Positions 11,669-23,745 of a stretch of 64,000 bases of DNA are shown in pieces. The DNA comes from Sesamum alatum (Eukaryota > Streptophyta > Magnoliopsida > Lamiales > Pedaliaceae), in contig JACGWO010000010.1 in NCBI GenBank assembly GCA_034509735.1, positions 5,965,193-6,029,192 on the forward strand, in the 5' to 3' direction. The notes beneath the pieces are model-generated. The model saw nothing but the letters and a program-made list of their open reading frames with translations. It did not search any database and was not told where the DNA came from. Position numbers and translations under genes: made by a program. Numbering within the stretch: the stretch's first letter is position 1; every line of letters starts with the position of its first letter.

Positions 11669-12017
11669 CTACTTGACATCCTCATCAAGAACTGACCTTC
11701 GCTTCATGTCATCAACGAGCTGGCAAACATGATCCAATACTGTGGGCCAGTTTGTGGTGCCTGTGGCCATAACAAATCCCAGAGCCGCCAACCAGCGGAA
11801 AGAGAAGGCACAGTTTTCTTGGGATGAATTTGTCATATTGATTGCAAAGATATGGCAGAACAGTATGTCCACTTGGGATTTCATAGATGCTTTTAATCAC
11901 AGGTGTTATAAAGATGGGGATTATAATTTTAACTTCTTCAGTGACGCCTTCCTTCCAGACTGTAGCCGCAGTCCAGTCCATAGAGGTGGATAAAGAGAAG
12001 GATTTCCATAGGCACAA
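11669..12017 (-). other. Candidate exon remnant, unidentified
   Basis: Two overlapping minus-strand frames cover this block. One (11669-11884) reads CAFSFRWLAALGFVMATGTT and ends ...DDMKRRSVLDEDVK. The other (11712-12017) overlaps it out of phase. The first has good amino-acid texture and may be an exon, but I recognise no family. Most of the block lies in sequence present in copy A and absent from copy B, so it is either an insertion in A or a deletion in B. Confidence 0.3.
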
Positions 12018-12165
12018 TCCTCAAGGTCATGATCTTTTAGAAAGGGTTGCCACCAATGACGAGAGCTTACGAATTCACCGTTTAAGGGCCATGCGCTCTT
12101 TCAAATTTGCCATTGCTGAGCGTGTAAAAAATCTGATTAAGCCCTACTGGAAGGAGGGCAAAATC
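11974..12165 (+). pseudogene. Inverted fragment of the SRI-domain exon (copy A)
   Basis: A plus-strand piece nearly identical to the minus-strand exon at 16215-16569. It encodes HDLLERVATNDESLRIHRLR and then FKFAIAERVKNLIKPYWKEG, and stops abruptly after KEGKI where the true exon continues SKDAHKV. There is no splice donor, and the downstream sequence is unrelated. It is a truncated, inverted duplicate about 4.2 kb from its source. The same fragment sits at 45536-45732 in copy B, so this inversion predates the segmental duplication. Confidence 0.8.
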
Positions 12166-15100
12166 CCTTCACACTGTAGCTTGCTTCAGAATATTATCAG
12201 CCAGATGAATCGGGTTTTCTTAAACGTTAACTGAAACATTTAAACAATAGATAACCCAGATTAATCCGGAAAAAGTTTAAAGACAACATGACCAGGCTCA
12301 ACAAAATGAAATGAATGCACCCCCCTCACATTATAGATAGTTGTCTATGGGTTTACTTGCAGCATATATCCCAACTTGTTTCTTAAAAGTCTATCCATAC
12401 GAGGTGCTCGGAAATCATCCAATCACAGTCTTTATCATAACATTCTTTTTTTAGCAAAGCAAAGCGAATCTTGCATAAGGATAGGGTTAATTAATATCTC
12501 TCAGGAGCATAGAGTAAACAGAGTTACAGTCGCATGGAAAGCATAAATGATACCTTCTGTGTGACTCTAAAAAGATCAGGATTTTGGAAGATCCCCCAAG
12601 GCATTCTTCTCTGCATTTCGTCTCAGAATTAAACCACAAGCGACCTGAAACACGTGGACTTTTATCACAAAAGCAAAAACAGCAACCAATTGAAATACAT
12701 TCCATGAAAATTGTTGATGAATATGAACAATTTCCCAACCATGATGTGCTGTAGAACTTGAAATTATATGCTTCAAAGTGCAACTGCATTTTCATTCCCG
12801 GCTCAATTACCTTCAAACATATACAGGATGAGTTGTGAGATAAAATTGAAATCTGGCAGCAAGGATTAACAGATCCAAATCACATATTTTATCCCTGTTG
12901 CATCCATGGGAAAACAATGCTTTCGACCAGTGACATCCACCGACAAGGGTTGTCCCAAATTTTCTGCATGTAAGTTCGACTCTAAAGATAAGTTCGGAAA
13001 GTCCAGGAAGACTAAACAGAAAGTTCAATGCACTAAAGAAAGCTTTACGGAATATGGTGTTTTAAATTTATAGACCAACAACATAAAAAGTACGAATAGG
13101 ATTGAATCATGCTTAACTCACTTGCTGTATATTATACGTTGAGAGAGAGAGAAATGCTAAACGCCATTTAAGAATTTACACATTACTCATTGCTATTGTT
13201 AAAACAAGTGTGGAAGGTCAATTTGGATATGCAACTTGAAATAATAAAGGGAGACAGGGATGATGGATATGCAAGCATGGTAACTTATATGACATTCTCT
13301 TCCATGAAACTAGGTACTTTTCTTATATTTTATTATTTTGTCACATTTCCGAACTATTAGCATTTCGTGATAATGGAGGATTATACACAAAAAGATCCTT
13401 TTTTAGCCCCTTTTTGTTCAGTCCGTCTCTTATCACTAATAGGTAATCCTCTGCTCACTGGTGTTTCTAGACCACTTCATTTATTTTGGAGCGGGTGGTA
13501 CGGGAATGGCAAGTGGGTCTATAATCCTCGGTTTTAATGGGACGCTTACAAGTGTTGTTCCATCTGCTATCTAACTATAATCAAGCTATTAGAACTACAC
13601 GAAACTAAGAGAGTATCCCTCACGTGCAAAATTATTAAGATCTACTTTGACAACCTTGTCAATCACCCACTAAAGTTGCATAGACGTCTAAAATTTGTCG
13701 CTAATGAAACGCGGCACTCATCCAACAGGATCAAAGAAAATACTTACAGCCCTTTAGAAATAAAAAAAAGCAGCTTAACTACTTGAAACAACAAGAAACT
13801 TATTCCTGCAAATGATCATAAACTTTGACTTTCTAATACGTCTCCAAGACAAACTACCGAAAGATGTACTAACAAAATCCAACTAGCTGTTAAAGAATGT
13901 TTCTCGAAAATATTAGCAATAAAGAAGGCGCATTTATATATTTATGGTGTTAGCATCATTTTGGTGAGAAACATGGTCAGATGGCATCATTGATGAAGTT
14001 TCAAGACGCATGTGGAGAAGAACTAAAATTTCAAATAATGAGCACTCGTTTCCCGACTTCTTTTAGAAAGATGGATTCTTTTCCCAGAGTTGTGCAGACA
14101 ACAGGCACAAACCAGCTTAAGAAGTTACAGATTTGGGTTACGTAGTTACTAGTTATTAAAGTAGTAACTAGTGCATAGGTTAAGGATTCTAAACAGGAGG
14201 ACTACACTGACTCCCATCCACACAAATTGAGAGCCAAAGTTTAAGACTACAACACGTGGATGCAGATTTGATGGACCTCTTGAAATCAATAGGGGAGTTT
14301 GACAAGTGAAAAAGGACTTGAAGAAATAGAAAGTTCTGTAATCTTCCGTAAAATCTAACAACTGGTGTGTTAATCTCCAGAAGCAATAGCGACAATAAGG
14401 CGTGTTAATTTTCCAAGTATACTTTTGATCGTTCTTCCAACGTAAATCTAGTATCAGTTAATGACATGTTATTCATGCTTAGATGTTCGAAGACGTGATA
14501 TTTAAAATTTATTTGTAAGAGAATGATACTTTTTTCCTAAACCATAACTGCTATACATATTGCAAACTACCAAAATTAATTAAAACGGAAAGGATAAGAC
14601 AATAAGAAGCAGTTATCTCTTGGATTCATGTCTTTCAAACAAATAAGCACATGAGAAACAGATGCTGGGTTTTAAAGTTTTATTAATACGAGCAGAAATT
14701 TCAGATAGCTCTTCTTCAAGAGAATGGAAAAAGAGGTCTACACATGCAACTTGAATACGTAGGGATAAGACTGTTCAGTTGAGTTTTTTAAACATAAATT
14801 GTCACCTAATCAAAGAACTAATTAGACATCACACCTACATAAGTACATCGAAAAAGACCGTCTATGCATATAGATTTACATATTCACCGAAAGGATCCTA
14901 TAGAACTCGGGTTGATTCTGTATATAATATGAGGAGAGAACAATTGAATCTGATCGCAAGAAAAGCACAATTTAATGGTGAGGAGGAACGGAAAAAAATA
15001 TGATTTGACTTCCAGAAGACATATCATAATACAAAGACGCTGGCAAAATAACAGGATCAATTCAGACCACAGAATTGTCATCAAGTAGTCGGACAGAACA

Positions 15101-15590
15101 GAAAATGATAGATGTATAGAAAAAAAAATGTTTCACGAAGATGATCCGCTTGAAAGGTTAAAGAGTCTTAGGAGCAAGTCTCGGGAACTGAATCCACTTG
15201 AAAAGGTTAAAGAATTTTAGGATCAAGTGACGGAAACTGACAGAACACACTTTCACTGGTCTCTAAGCATCCTATGACCAGCGTATCTAACTAACAGTAA
15301 AAGAGAACAATGTGAGATGTACATCGACATGGCTTATTAGTCTGGGACATAAAAAAGAACATATGAAGAAATGTATAAATCACTCCAAGCAGATTAGCCA
15401 ATCTCAGAATATAAACAAGTATTAAATGAAAAACACTTGAGAGGACTCACCTCTAGAGTGCTGGGTGAGCTAATCCAGAGTAGTGAACACATAAAATAAT
15501 CTCTAATTCAAACATTTATCAGGCATTAATAGGAAAACCCTAAGACATAGAGAAGCCAGAATTAATTAGAGGACTCTTGTCTTTGAGATG
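12166..15590. other. 3' flank of the SRI-domain gene, no gene recognised
   Basis: Shared with copy B apart from small indels. Frames at 12487-13028 (minus) and 14149-14395 (minus) show no domains. A block at about 13655-13725 (TTGTCAATCACCCACTAAAG ... GAAACGCGGCACTCA) resembles 62032-62100 in the LTR-type DNA at the end of the window, so part of this stretch is retroelement-derived. Confidence 0.4.
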
Positions 15591-17233
15591 CTAGCGCTTT
15601 TGGTATTTCTTCACATAGGCCTGCAAATTCAGAAATGAGCATAAGTATATTGTAAACTGATTGCATAAAGTTACACTGAGGTACATGAAATTAAGATATA
15701 TGTAAAGGTTTTCTGCTTTAGCTTTAGTGATACTGCGGCATGTAGCTTTGTGGAATTACAATTGTGTCATGCACACACTTCTTTTCCGTAATCGTATACT
15801 TCAGGAACTAATTTACATGTTGCTGGGGAAAGTTATAATCTCGCAGAACATTCTTCATTCAATAGATGCATTTTTCCATAGAAAATTGCCTAATAAACAT
15901 AACCTCCTCATCTAGATGCTTCATGACTGGAGAAGGAAAACCAACATTAAATCACCTTATGAGTATTGAATCACAGAGGTTGGCAATCAGATTCAGGATG
16001 ATTTTTCTTCTTTTAAAGTAAAAATCTCAGAGGCACAGAAGAGTACAGCCTAAGAACGAGAGAAAGAACTTTACTATATGGTACTACAAAAATGAAAAAG
16101 CAAGGACGTGAAATTTAGCAATTTGTCTAGATTTACATCAAACAACAGGTAACTTTCAGTATGCCTGTTAAATTCTAGATCAATGAGTGGGTGAAAGAGA
16201 GAACTGAGACAAACCTTTACAAGTTTAGAGAGCTTTGAATGTGAAGATATCAAGTAACTGTTGATCTTTCCCTCCGAAGGAATCTCTGATGAACCAAAGC
16301 TTTCAATAACCTTATTGACTGATTTCTTGACTATTACTTTATGCGCATCTTTACTGATTTTTCCCTCCTTCCAGTAGGGTTTAATCAGATTTTTAACACG
16401 CTCAGCAATGGCAAATTTGAAAGAGCGCACGGCCTTTAAACGGTGAATTCGTAAGCTCTCGTCATTGGTGGCAACCCTTTCTAAAAGATCATGAACTTGA
16501 GCATTGTGCCTATCCTCTGGAAATCCTTCTCTTTCTCCACCTCTATGGACTGGGCTGGGCCTTCTATTTCTGCAATATGTAGTTGTTAATCATAACAAAA
16601 CCAGAAAGAGTACAAGCCTGTGCAGTCATAATGCTCGAAAATTTTTGTGGTTCGTCAAATTCTAAAATTCAATTGCTGCAAGTTGGTCATTAACTAAAAC
16701 TGAAGAATAAGTCTGATAGCACTCTATAAAGAAGGATGTCATGATATGCTCACTGGGGTGCCTAGTATTATTACCCTTTCCTCCAGCTAAAATATTTCTA
16801 TTAATCTAGTAGCAGTAGTTGGAATGTTAGCAAAATTCCACTACCAAATTGCAAAGCGCTACAAACTACACCAACAAGAATTTCTTTGATTCATGCATAA
16901 TCCAATGATAATCATAGGATAATTGAAGCATCTATTGATATATTAGCAGACATTTAAGAACAAACCTGTTCATGGTAGTAGCAAACACAGAATTCCAGCT
17001 GCACATGCTCAAGAAAATCAGAGTCACAATGTTAGTCATTTAGTTAGCTCTTGGAGTTTAGGCATATTTAAAGAGATGAATGAAACCTGTATGGATGTGT
17101 TGGACCCATCTGCGAGGAGCTAAAATGCCTCCCGAACTTCCAAGCGTCCAGGCCCGGTGACATTTCAGTGTAACGAAAGTAGTGGCTGCCACGTCTGTCC
17201 ATTTTCCACCAAATGTAGAGACAAAAGACCAAT
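15591..17233 (-). CDS. 3' exons of a gene with an SRI-like C-terminal domain (CCCH zinc-finger protein-like), partial
   Basis: Four minus-strand exons fit together in phase: 17087-17233, 16966-16998, 16215-16569 and 15591-15620. Each intron has AG acceptors and GT donors (GTTTCA, GTTTGT, GTTTGT). The joined frame runs through TEMSPGLDAWKFGRHFSSSQ, RPSPVHRGGEREGFPEDR and HDLLERVATNDES. It then enters a charged helical domain (FKFAIAERVKNLIKPYWKEG, KVIVKKSVNKVIES, SHSKLSKLVK) and ends AYVKKYQKR-stop. From family knowledge, this pattern is the SRI-like C-terminus of plant CCCH zinc-finger proteins of the At3g18640 type, probably RNA-associated nuclear proteins. The zinc fingers are not visible: upstream coding exons were not found between 17.3 and 22.8 kb, where a Copia remnant sits. 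The gene may therefore be 5'-damaged. Identity is from recall of the C-terminal pattern only. Confidence 0.6.
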
Positions 17234-18132
17234 CTGCTGAGAAAATGGAACATCTGTATGTTTGAGTGGAAGATCAATTGAACCCTTTAATTTTGAAGTG
17301 CTTTTATATAATTATAGTTCACATCCTTCATGATATTGACACATTCTAAACAAATAAAATGGTATTGCCATATCTTAGAAAAAGTTGAAACCTCGGAAGC
17401 AACTAGTCCTTGCAATAATACCAGTTTATTATGCCAATAATTAAACACAGTTATCAGCTGCTTTAGTTTTTCCCAACACGAATCAAATTCTGTAAATGAT
17501 AGAATTGCAGAAGATACGATGTGATACAGGCTGAGAAAGGAAATAGCAAACAGTTAGAACAAAATATGTTATAGGGTTTAAATAAACATATAACATCTTA
17601 TGAAAGAGTAATTTTTTCTTAATGAATATGTTTATTTTCTTAGAAACATATTTTAAATATTAGTTCCATGAGTGATTTCTTCTTTAATGACCATGTAAAT
17701 CTGAACAGATACATTTGCACTTCATCAGATTAAGTATGAGCTGAATGGAATAGAAATGCTCACTATCCAAGGCGAAAATAAACCTTCTTTGGTTCACATA
17801 ACTTCATAGTAATATCAGGTATCAATAACTCTCACTTATTCTAACATCATTGAAGTCAACCTTCAAGTCATGAACTGAAATTTTTACCACCCAAAGCTAA
17901 AAATATAGACATGAATAATAATAGGATAGTCTACAAGTCCAATCAGGCCAGATGTGTGTTACCTTGTCATCGTATGTAAAAAAAACACAATGCTATGTAT
18001 AGGTTAGCTGCCAATATTGCAAAACAGTATGATACTAGTTCTTTAAGCTGGTCAGTTTGGAACAAGTTCTCCAAGCCTGATATATAGTTATATTCACGAT
18101 GTACTGATCTTAGAATTAAGTTTGTTGAAACA
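17234..18132. other. Probable intronic or flanking DNA, no exon recognised
   Basis: AT-rich. Most of it (from about 17306) is missing from copy B. No frame with a convincing exon on either strand. Confidence 0.4.
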
Positions 18133-18375
18133 TGTTGGAGTTTATGTTAGGTTGATTTATGTATATCTTTTCCCATCTCTTTGAGATAAGTAGTTTGATT
18201 TATTTGCACCAATCTCTAAAACAGTCACCCCAATAATCCGCTGCGGGTGCGTTCGGTAGCCACCGCCGCCCCTGCCACCTCGTCCGCCGACGGCCTCTGT
18301 ACCCCCACCCCCCCAGTTGCTCTTCTCTACTCCATCCGAGTCTTGTTTCTTGTGATCATCAACCTTGACTGGCCT

Positions 18376-19070
18376 ATGTATCAAATGGATGTGAAAAATG
18401 CATTTTTATATGGGGATCTACGTGCAACTTTCTATATGGACCACCCTCCTGGGTATGTTGCTAAGTGGGAGTGCATGCAAATTGAAGAAAGCGATTTCAC
18501 AGCCTTAAACAAAGTCTTAGAGCGTGGTTTGATAAGTTCAACCGTGTTATTGATGACTTTGGTTTTTCTCGATGCCATGCAGATAGTTCTTTTACGAAGT
18601 ACGCAGTCAAGTATGCATTATTCTAGCAATGTATGTTGAAGACATTCTGATTGCTGGTAGTGATATTGGAGGCATAGAAGACATCAAGTCACACTTACAA
18701 AAACACTTTATCACTAAGAATTTGGGACGACCAAGATACTTCTTGGGCATTGAATGCTCATAGCAAGCATGGGATATCTCTATCCCAAAGAATGTATGCT
18801 AGTGATCTCCTTCAAGAAGTTGGTTTTCTTGGTACTAAGCATGTGGACACACCTACGGATTTCAATCCTGATTTGTCGAAGGATGATAATGACCATGTGG
18901 AAGATAAAACCAAATTAGACAAGTTGTAGGGAAGTTGATCTATTGGACTGTAACTAAACCTGACATCTATTTTGTTGTTAGTTTAGTTAGTCAATCAATG
19001 GATAAGGCACAAATTATTCATTGGAAAGTTGCTCTTAGGATTTTGAAGTACATAAAGGAGATCCTGGTAA
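18376..19070 (+). pseudogene. Copia reverse transcriptase fragment
   Basis: Begins with the conserved Copia segment MYQMDVKNAFLYGDL and HPPGY. After a frameshift it continues AWFDKFNRVIDDFGFSR and then AMYVEDILIAGSD. The catalytic YVDD box reads YVED, losing one of the two metal-binding aspartates. Further on, LGRPRYFLGIE and SLSQRMYASDLLQEVGF follow, with a TAG between them. The polymerase would normally copy element RNA in cytoplasmic particles. This copy cannot. Confidence 0.88.
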
Positions 19071-19095
19071 AGGTTGTTAGAACGACATGGACATG

Positions 19096-19560
19096 TCAAG
19101 ATAGAAGCCTACTCTAATATAGAATATGTTGGGTCTAAATAGGATAGAAAATCTACTTCTGAGTATTGCACCTATGTTGGCGAAAATCTTGTGACTTGGT
19201 GCAGCAAGAAACAGAGTACAGTAGCTAGATCGAGTGCATAAGCTGAGTTCAGGGCCATGGCTCACACTGCTAGTGAAATTTTATGGTTGAAGAATTTGTT
19301 AGGAGAGTTGGGTTACACAAATAATGACCTTGTGTCTATGTATTGTGACAATGAAGCAGCCATTCACATTGTTGTAATCCTATTTTTCGTGAGAGAACAA
19401 AGCACATTGAAGTCGATTGTTACTTTGTCCGCGAGGCGGTTATGAGTCAGAAAATTTGCACTCCGTACCCTCCTTCAGAGCAAAGAGCAGACCTTTTCAC
19501 TAAAGCTTTAGGAGCAAAGCAGTTCAAGACCTTGTTTGATAAGCTACGCATGATTTATAT
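19096..19560 (+). pseudogene. Copia RNase H fragment
   Basis: Typical Copia RNase H landmarks are visible: DRKSTSEYCTYVGENLVTW, SKKQSTVARSSA then AEFRAMAHTASEILWLKN, and MYCDNEAAIHIV. In-frame stops interrupt SK-DRKST and SSA-AEF, and a frameshift lies after AAIHIV, where the other frame continues RTKHIEVDCYFVREAV. It is followed by FTKALG and the polypurine tract, the normal 3' end of Copia pol. Confidence 0.88.
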
Positions 19561-19770
19561 ATATGCTCCAGCTTGAGGGGGAGTGCTAGAATTTATGTTC
19601 AGTTGATTTATGTATATCTTCTCATATCTCTTAGAGGTAAGTAGTTTGATTTATTTCTAGTTCTCTCTAAAACCCATCCTATGTATATTGAGGTTCGGTC
19701 CTTCAATAACAAACAGAACAGGACCTCTTTTTCATTTCTACAAAACATTTATGCATATTAAAATCAGGCA

Positions 19771-22700
19771 AAAACATATTGCAGTAGACATAGAAAGGAC
19801 TATTAACAAAGGTGCGAACTCCAGAAGTGATTCATGATAACCATATACATTGAACAATTAATGGGTTTCTCACAGTCATGTACAAAAAGGTTTCACAATG
19901 ACATTTAGATAAGCAGAGCCCTCAGTCCAACAACTTCCACAATAAATACGATATGTCCTTATTACATGCCAAAAACCATCATTCAGTCCCACCATCAACT
20001 TCATCCCGTCAACAAATGAAAAGGGCCATAATTACCATAGTATAATAATTAACAAAGCAATTGCCTTATAGAACAACAGACCAACAATGATGTTCCCCAA
20101 ATTGGTCAGTGTGTTTGCAGTCTCAGAGTGAGTTAAAGTCCAATAATCATTATTACAACGATAGACGACTGTCAAGAGCAATTAAAACCACAAATCACTG
20201 GTACACACTAAAAAGTTAACTAAGAATCAAGCATTGTACATGAGAATCAAACATTTAGAAACGACCAAAGTTAATATTGACATTCCGTCTCATGCTCAAA
20301 GATAAAATAAAGCTACTAGATAACTTCAACTGTCATAAATAATTTTTGCTGCAGCATACATAGTCATTGGCAGAAATGGTGGTCCTCACCTCCAATTAAG
20401 TGAATTCCATGAACATGAATATCTATTATTTTACAAAACCTTCACCCTTCCTCCTAGAACATATTCTAATCAAGGTTTGGTTTTTCTCTTAATAAAATGA
20501 AGTTTTAAATGTAAGGAATCTTGCCAAACTATGAAAAGCAACAAAGTTAAGATTATTAATTTGACTCTTTGCAATACAGCAGAAAGTTTTGAAACGATTC
20601 AAGATAGACAATAAGCATGTTCCCGACATCCCACACAGCTTAAAGTTTTTTACATCTATGATGTGTATGTATTTTTATATTTCAAAATTTATAAATCTAG
20701 TATATTGCAACCAATATATTGAGTGAGGTCAGGAAATCTTTATTTTGAAATGATTTAGTAACACGAAGCACACAACCTAAAGAAAATTGCCATTTGCTTT
20801 TAATTCTTTATCAAGGACAGTGTAGTTATAAATTTTTATAACCACATGAAACTTGAAAATTCAAGATATTTGTTTACGAAAAGGAGATTGATGCATATGC
20901 TTATGAATGTACATACATATCACATAAAGTTAGAAGGTTAGCAAGTTGTATGTTCTTTTGTGGACTTCGAAATGCCTATCAACTCATGTATTACAACGAA
21001 ACTATGTAATTGTTCTACGTTTTCTAAGCACTAATTCCGTGATCCTATGAAAGCAAAGAAGAAATGAAGAAAAACAAAAAGGGATCACTTGAATCCATAT
21101 ATGAAGTCTTGGTTGGAATATTTATCTCCGAGAGAAATCAAGGTCAAGTTCAAATCTCTTATCATGTAAATGTGTGAGAACAGACCCCAAAATAAAGAAA
21201 GAAAGAAAGAAACATACTGAAACGTATGAAGATAATCCAATTTCCCTAGCAAGTCTCTCCTCATGCTGTTTTCTAATTACATATAGAATATATCTAACCA
21301 CACTGGGGCTGAATTTTTTATGCATAGATCAGCCCAAACATTCTGATTAGTCCAATTATACAAAGTAATGTTCAATTATAGTGGTTGTGGACTTTTGGTA
21401 GACAGTTTTAGCTACCTTTCAATTAGTTTTCCTCTCTTCCATTTACGTCAGTGGGAAAGGAAACAACTCAAGCCATGAATCACAGCTCGGACACTACTGC
21501 TCTTCGGGCAATCCGATTGAGAGGAAAGAGCAGGCTACGACTCAGAGTCCCCTAGCTATGAAACACATACGAAATTAATAATACTTTTAGCTCAAACCTC
21601 CGATTATTTTCGCAGTAATGAGGCGACGAAGCACAGGACATCTCGCTCGATACTCGCCGGAGATTTTCACTGGAGCTTGCAGCAATGAAGAACTGGTTGA
21701 GAGAATCCTCTTTGTGGAATTTGAAGTGATTCCCAATTTCTCAGTCCCTAACGTAATCAATTCTAATGCTTTGATTTTCAGGCCTAAGATTCTATCGTTT
21801 TTTTTCCCAGAAATATGAACAGAATTTTCAGCATAGGGTTTTACGTAATGAAGTTTGCTTGAAAAAAGAAAATTGAAGAGAAGATTGAAGTTTTTATTAT
21901 AATTAAAATATGCTTAATAAAAGTTATTTTTTTAGTTTGGTTTTAATTAATTGAAATTAAAATATTTGAATTTTATATTCGAAAAAGCAAACCGACTACG
22001 CACATTTTTCAACCTTATATTTCTAGAAAATTTTTGTTTATTTTTCTTCTTCGTAAAAATACCATAAATTATAGTCATTTTAATTTATGTTTTTAAAAAA
22101 ATAATTTACATCATCAATTTCTTCACAAACCACATCACCTTTTTGTAATTTTTCTTCTTTCTTTTTTTTTATTGTAACTATAAATGTGTACATTAATATC
22201 GAGTGTGCATCAACCGTTGGTGTTATGTAACACAATTAATTGAAGAATACTGCTTTTGGTCAAAGCGTTTACCGTAACACACTCCTAGTAACAAATTAAA
22301 TATATCGGACATGTCCAATCCGCATTGATGCTCAAGTTCATATCTCCTACTCGGTTTAGCAAAAATTGAAATTCAACTATTACAACAACAATTCGACAGA
22401 AAAACATAGAATGCCATGGATAGAAATGAATGCAGATAAATCACCACCACCTTTCGTCCATATATCACATCTGACTCAACTAACAAAATAAAAATAAAAT
22501 ATACCATAAAGAACAAAAGAATATAAAAAATAAATCCGAAGAAAACAAATTAAGAAAATAAATTATTAGCACCATCAGTAAATCCATCAAATTCAAAAAT
22601 GAAATACTTGAACCACTAACAAAACAGAGCAACTGAAGAAAAACCCAGTAGAGTCAAACAAAAAAGAAGAATCGAAGACACATAACGCACATTCAGCATA

Positions 22701-22860
22701 AGATACTTTAAAAATCTTGAACCACCAAGAAAAATAAAAAACTCAACAGAGGCAACACCACCACACACACAAACGCACACAAAAATAGAGTAACAGAAAT
22801 ATAAGTAACATACAACACAAGATAATCGAAAAGAAGATTAGGAAGAGCAAGAAAAATTAC
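19771..22860. other. Region absent from copy B up to 21983; no gene established
   Basis: Should hold upstream exons of the minus-strand SRI-domain gene if they survive, but none is convincing. A minus-strand frame at 21122-21325 contains VIRKQHEERLAREIGLSSYV next to a possible donor (GTATGT). The block 21590-21860 is open on both strands and less AT-rich than its surroundings. Neither matches a family I know. From 21984 on the sequence is again shared with copy B. Confidence 0.4.
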
Positions 22861-22990
22861 AGGGATCAAACGGGAGCCCGGATTCCAATTCGCTGTTGTG
22901 TGTGTTTGCGTGTGTGTGTGTGTTTATATGAATAGAATATAAGGCGGGGAGTGAGTGAGAAAAAGATGGAGAGTGAGGTGTGTGTTAAAT
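22861..22990 (-). promoter_or_regulatory. Candidate 5' UTR exon and promoter of the minus-strand gene (copy A)
   Basis: On the minus strand a CT-rich stretch (CTCACTCTCCATCTTTTTCTC) and ATATAAACACACACAC lead into GGAATCCGGGCTCCCGTTTG ATCCCT, followed by a donor GTAATT. In copy B (51638-51780) the same site reads GTAAGT, the canonical donor. The island is conserved between copies while the flanks drift, and it has the look of a transcribed leader exon. Without transcript evidence this is only a candidate. Confidence 0.3.
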
Positions 22991-23305
22991 GTGACAACCT
23001 AGAAGTCTTTGTCCTTTTATGAGAGAATCAGTGACTTCTAAATCGCAAAAGCATATAGAAATCGCATTTCTCAAATTGCCATTGAACTCCTTATTAACAA
23101 ATTATAATTAAAATAAAGAAGTTAATCATAAATTATTATTTATGGTGCTTTGGAAACTCCAGTTTAATAATTAATTTAAATTTTTGGATATGGATAAGCA
23201 AAATCATTTGTAAAACATCCATTTTTATTTAAATTGGTCTATATATAAATATAAACCAATGGTTCTTTTTTTTTTTTTAATGAAACAGAGCAAGAAATGT
23301 AGATA

Positions 23306-23745
23306 TCTATACTATTATAAAGGGAAGAGGGTTTATAGACTCAAAGTGGTAGTTTTGATACCACTACACCAAATTATTATAATACCAAAAACGCCATTCA
23401 ACTTCCCCACTCATATTGAATTAACTACTTAATCAAGTTTTTAAAAAAAAAATTAATTCCATGCAATTAATGTAATCAAAAAAATTAAATTTACTCTCAT
23501 TTTTTTAAGCTTATTGTTGATTGAAATATAAATAACAGATATTGAAAAAAAAATTAATTTCTAATTTAATTTGAGTAAAATATTTATTGATAATTAACAC
23601 ATTAGAAAAAATTATCGAATAGCTTTTATATGTAAGATTGTAAGACAATAAAAAGTTTTAATATACAAGAACAAATTATAGCTTTAATAAAATGAAAATA
23701 TTATTAAAAAATATGCGCGCAGGTACTGCGTGCCACGGTGTCTAG
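23306..23745 (+). mobile_element. Non-autonomous Helitron
   Basis: The 5' end is TCTATACTATTATAAAGGG. The 3' end is the hairpin GCGCGCAG-GTA-CTGCGTGC, a short spacer, then CTAG. It sits between A and T (AGATA|TC...CTAG|TATAT) with no TSD, all as expected of Helitrons. Copy B has the uninterrupted site GTAGATATATATATG at about 52080. The element is 440 bp, non-coding, and must use a RepHel protein from elsewhere. Confidence 0.92.

Larger units (their letters stand above)
18133..19770 (+). mobile_element. Ty1/Copia retrotransposon remnant, internally deleted
   Basis: The left LTR remnant starts TGTTGGAGTTTATGTTAGGT at 18133 and the right LTR starts TGCTAGAATTTATGTTCAG at 19584. The right LTR is preceded by the polypurine tract GAGGGGGAGTG (19575-19585). 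Between them lie the end of reverse transcriptase and RNase H. Gag, protease, integrase, the primer-binding site and the RT N-terminus are absent. The reading frame has several shifts and stops, so nothing is translatable. The right LTR's outer edge is approximate. Confidence 0.88.

Noticed and set aside
13388..13560. Frame resembling an organellar or membrane protein (GAGGTGMASGSIILGF in copy B, 46803-47054)
   Set aside because: The text is suggestive but matches no protein I can name, and the copy A version is interrupted. Likely retroelement or unknown sequence.
21590..21860. Long stop-free minus-strand stretch without ATG
   Set aside because: Also open on the plus strand and not similar to a known family. 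Not reported as a gene, only noted in the region entry.
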